Source of the DNA: an uncultured Schwartzia sp.
Lineage (GTDB): Bacteria; Bacillota; Negativicutes; Selenomonadales; Selenomonadaceae
NCBI GenBank assembly: GCA_905373705.1
Contig: CAJPUA010000051.1
Span: 1-6,799 of the forward strand
Direction of reading: 5' to 3'
DNA length: 6,799 bases
Of this stretch, positions 5,941 through 6,799 are shown piece by piece (positions within the stretch are counted from its first letter, which is position 1; every line of letters starts with the position of its first letter). The notes below the pieces were generated by a model. It worked only from the letters and a program-made list of their open reading frames with translations. It searched no databases and was not told where the DNA came from. The translations under genes were made by a program, and so were the position numbers.

Positions 5941-6799
5941 AAACTGCCCCTCCATAGCCAGTGCAGCAAGGAAAAAAGCAGGAGAAACAGAATCGTCGCC
6001 GCGTACATCAGTCGAGTAACTTCTCCGATATGGCGTGGCGCCAATTCCTGTTTAGCCTCTCCCATATAAGTGCGAAAAGAAGGCCGACCAAAATAATAAT
6101 TCAGACCGCCCAAACGAATCCCTAAAGCTCCGGCCACCGTCGCTTCCGTAAAACCGCCGTTCGGGCTGGGATGTTTGGCGGCGTCTCGCCGCATCATACG
6201 CCACGCGGCGCGCCAATCATATTTCAAAAGCCACGCAGCCACGATGAGCAAAAGTCCCGTCAAGCGAGCGGGGATATAATTCCAGGCATCGTCGAAGCGC
6301 GCCGCCGCCCGGCCGAAATAAAGATACTTATCGTTTTTGTAACCGATCATCGAATCCATCGTATTCGCCGCTCGATAAGCGACCGCCAGCGGTGCTCCGC
6401 CTAGCCAGCAGAAAAAGAGCGGGGAAATAACGCCGTCCACAATATTCTCGGCGATCGTTTCCACCGTCGCCCGCGTTATTTCCGACACTGACAGTTTATC
6501 AGTATCCCGACCAACGATCCAGCCCACCTTGAACCGCGCTTCCTGAATATTTCCTTCGCGAAGGTACGTCTGTATCTCCCGCCCTGCTTCCGCCAAATTG
6601 CGCGGCGAAATCATAAAGCTAAGGATCAGCGCTTCGACGCCCATTGTCAGATAGGGGATATTAAACCGAGCCACGCCGTACAAAATAACCGCGGTTACCG
6701 TATAAGAAACGCTCAGAACCAACAGCATTAAAATGAATCCCGAAAAAAATTTTCGCCGCCTGGAACCACCAGAGGGATAAAGCAGTTTTTCCAATCCCG
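5937..6799 (-). CDS. cbiB: Adenosylcobinamide-phosphate synthase CbiB, 5' end outside the window
   Basis: This membrane protein attaches (R)-1-aminopropan-2-yl phosphate to the f-propionate of adenosylcobyric acid. It is also called CobD in the aerobic-pathway nomenclature. The reading frame is open to the window edge. A TTG at 6794-6792 could be taken for a start but reads as Leu within the family's L/MEKLLYP region, so about 35 N-terminal residues, including the usual LGDP-HPV segment, are missing rather than absent. Conserved blocks, counting that Leu as residue 1, are VGRDTDKL (94-101), TVETIAENIVDGVISP (110-125), AYRAANTMDSMIGYKN (139-154), FDDAWNYIPARL (167-178) and HPSPNGGFTEA (208-218). 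Hydrophobic helices lie near 18-40, 51-62, 178-190 and 262-280. The stop overlaps the cobS start (ATGA). It is the first gene of the block in the window; its promoter, possibly with a cobalamin riboswitch, would lie beyond base 6799. Confidence 0.95.
   Translation of the reverse strand, partial: GLEKLLYPSGGSRRRKFFSGFILMLLVLSVSYTVTAVILYGVARFNIPYLTMGVEALILSFMISPRNLAEAGREIQTYLREGNIQEARFKVGWIVGRDTDKLSVSEITRATVETIAENIVDGVISPLFFCWLGGAPLAVAYRAANTMDSMIGYKNDKYLYFGRAAARFDDAWNYIPARLTGLLLIVAAWLLKYDWRAAWRMMRRDAAKHPSPNGGFTEATVAGALGIRLGGLNYYFGRPSFRTYMGEAKQELAPRHIGEVTRLMYAATILFLLLFSLLHWLWRGSL
5947..5953 (-). promoter_or_regulatory. Ribosome-binding site that decides the cobS start
   Basis: GGAGGGG lies inside the 3' end of cbiB, 6 nt before the ATG at 5940. 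It includes the last base of the alternative ATG at 5955-5953, which itself has no such site upstream. This supports the 256-residue form of CobS with an ATGA overlap. Confidence 0.85.

Noticed and set aside
5938..5955. ATG at 5955 as cobS start
   Set aside because: It has no Shine-Dalgarno sequence; the ATG at 5940 has a good one and an ATGA overlap with cbiB.
6792..6794. TTG as the true start of cbiB
   Set aside because: It sits about 35 residues into the usual CbiB sequence and the frame stays open to the window edge, so it is an internal Leu codon.
1..6799. CRISPR arrays, insertion sequences, tRNA or rRNA genes, attachment sites
   Set aside because: No regularly spaced repeats, transposase reading frames, terminal inverted repeats or recognisable RNA gene folds were seen in the window.

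Overview
The window looks like chromosomal DNA of an anaerobic, probably motile and spore-forming Firmicute. A Negativicutes/Sporomusaceae-type organism is my best guess, but this is an inference from gene content, not proof. The indications are an RbgA/YlqF-type ribosome GTPase, a haem H-NOX domain fused to a chemoreceptor (an arrangement known from obligate anaerobes such as Thermoanaerobacter/Caldanaerobacter), and an anaerobe-style cobamide block containing a PduX-like threonine kinase. Possible sigma-D-like and sigma-H-like promoter motifs point the same way.

Layout. (1) 1-534, minus strand: N-terminal 178 residues of rbgA (ylqF), with the 3' part cut off by the window edge. (2) 535-973: an intergenic stretch of about 440 bp between divergent genes, with a candidate promoter for rbgA and overlapping candidate sigma-A and sigma-D promoters for the chemoreceptor, plus short direct repeats in the leader. 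(3) 974-2767, plus strand: a 597-residue membrane chemoreceptor with an N-terminal H-NOX domain carrying the complete haem-binding set and the distal Trp/Asn/Tyr triad that stabilises O2 in the Thermoanaerobacter protein. (4) 2766-2799: a strong hairpin terminator between convergent units. (5) 2828-3013, minus strand: a 61-residue membrane/coiled-coil protein of unknown function. Upstream of it, 3014-3208 holds a sigma-H-like box and a doubtful 38-codon ORF. (6) 3209-6799, minus strand: a tight four-gene cobamide operon, transcribed in the order cbiB (5' end outside the window), cobS, pduX-like, cobD.

How the genes work together. In the cobamide block the PduX-like kinase should make L-threonine phosphate. 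CobD decarboxylates it to (R)-1-aminopropan-2-yl phosphate, and CbiB attaches that arm to adenosylcobyric acid. CobS joins the later GDP-activated cobinamide to the lower-ligand riboside. The block thus covers the aminopropanol arm and final assembly. The nucleotidyltransferase step (CobU/CobY) and lower-ligand activation (CobT) are not in the window. Junctions are an ATGA overlap (cbiB/cobS), a 14-nt gap filled by the ribosome-binding site (cobS/pduX), and a directly abutting TAG-GTG (pduX/cobD), which suggests one translationally coupled transcript. The chemoreceptor is a separate, oppositely oriented unit and would couple O2 or NO sensing to CheA/CheW-dependent motility.
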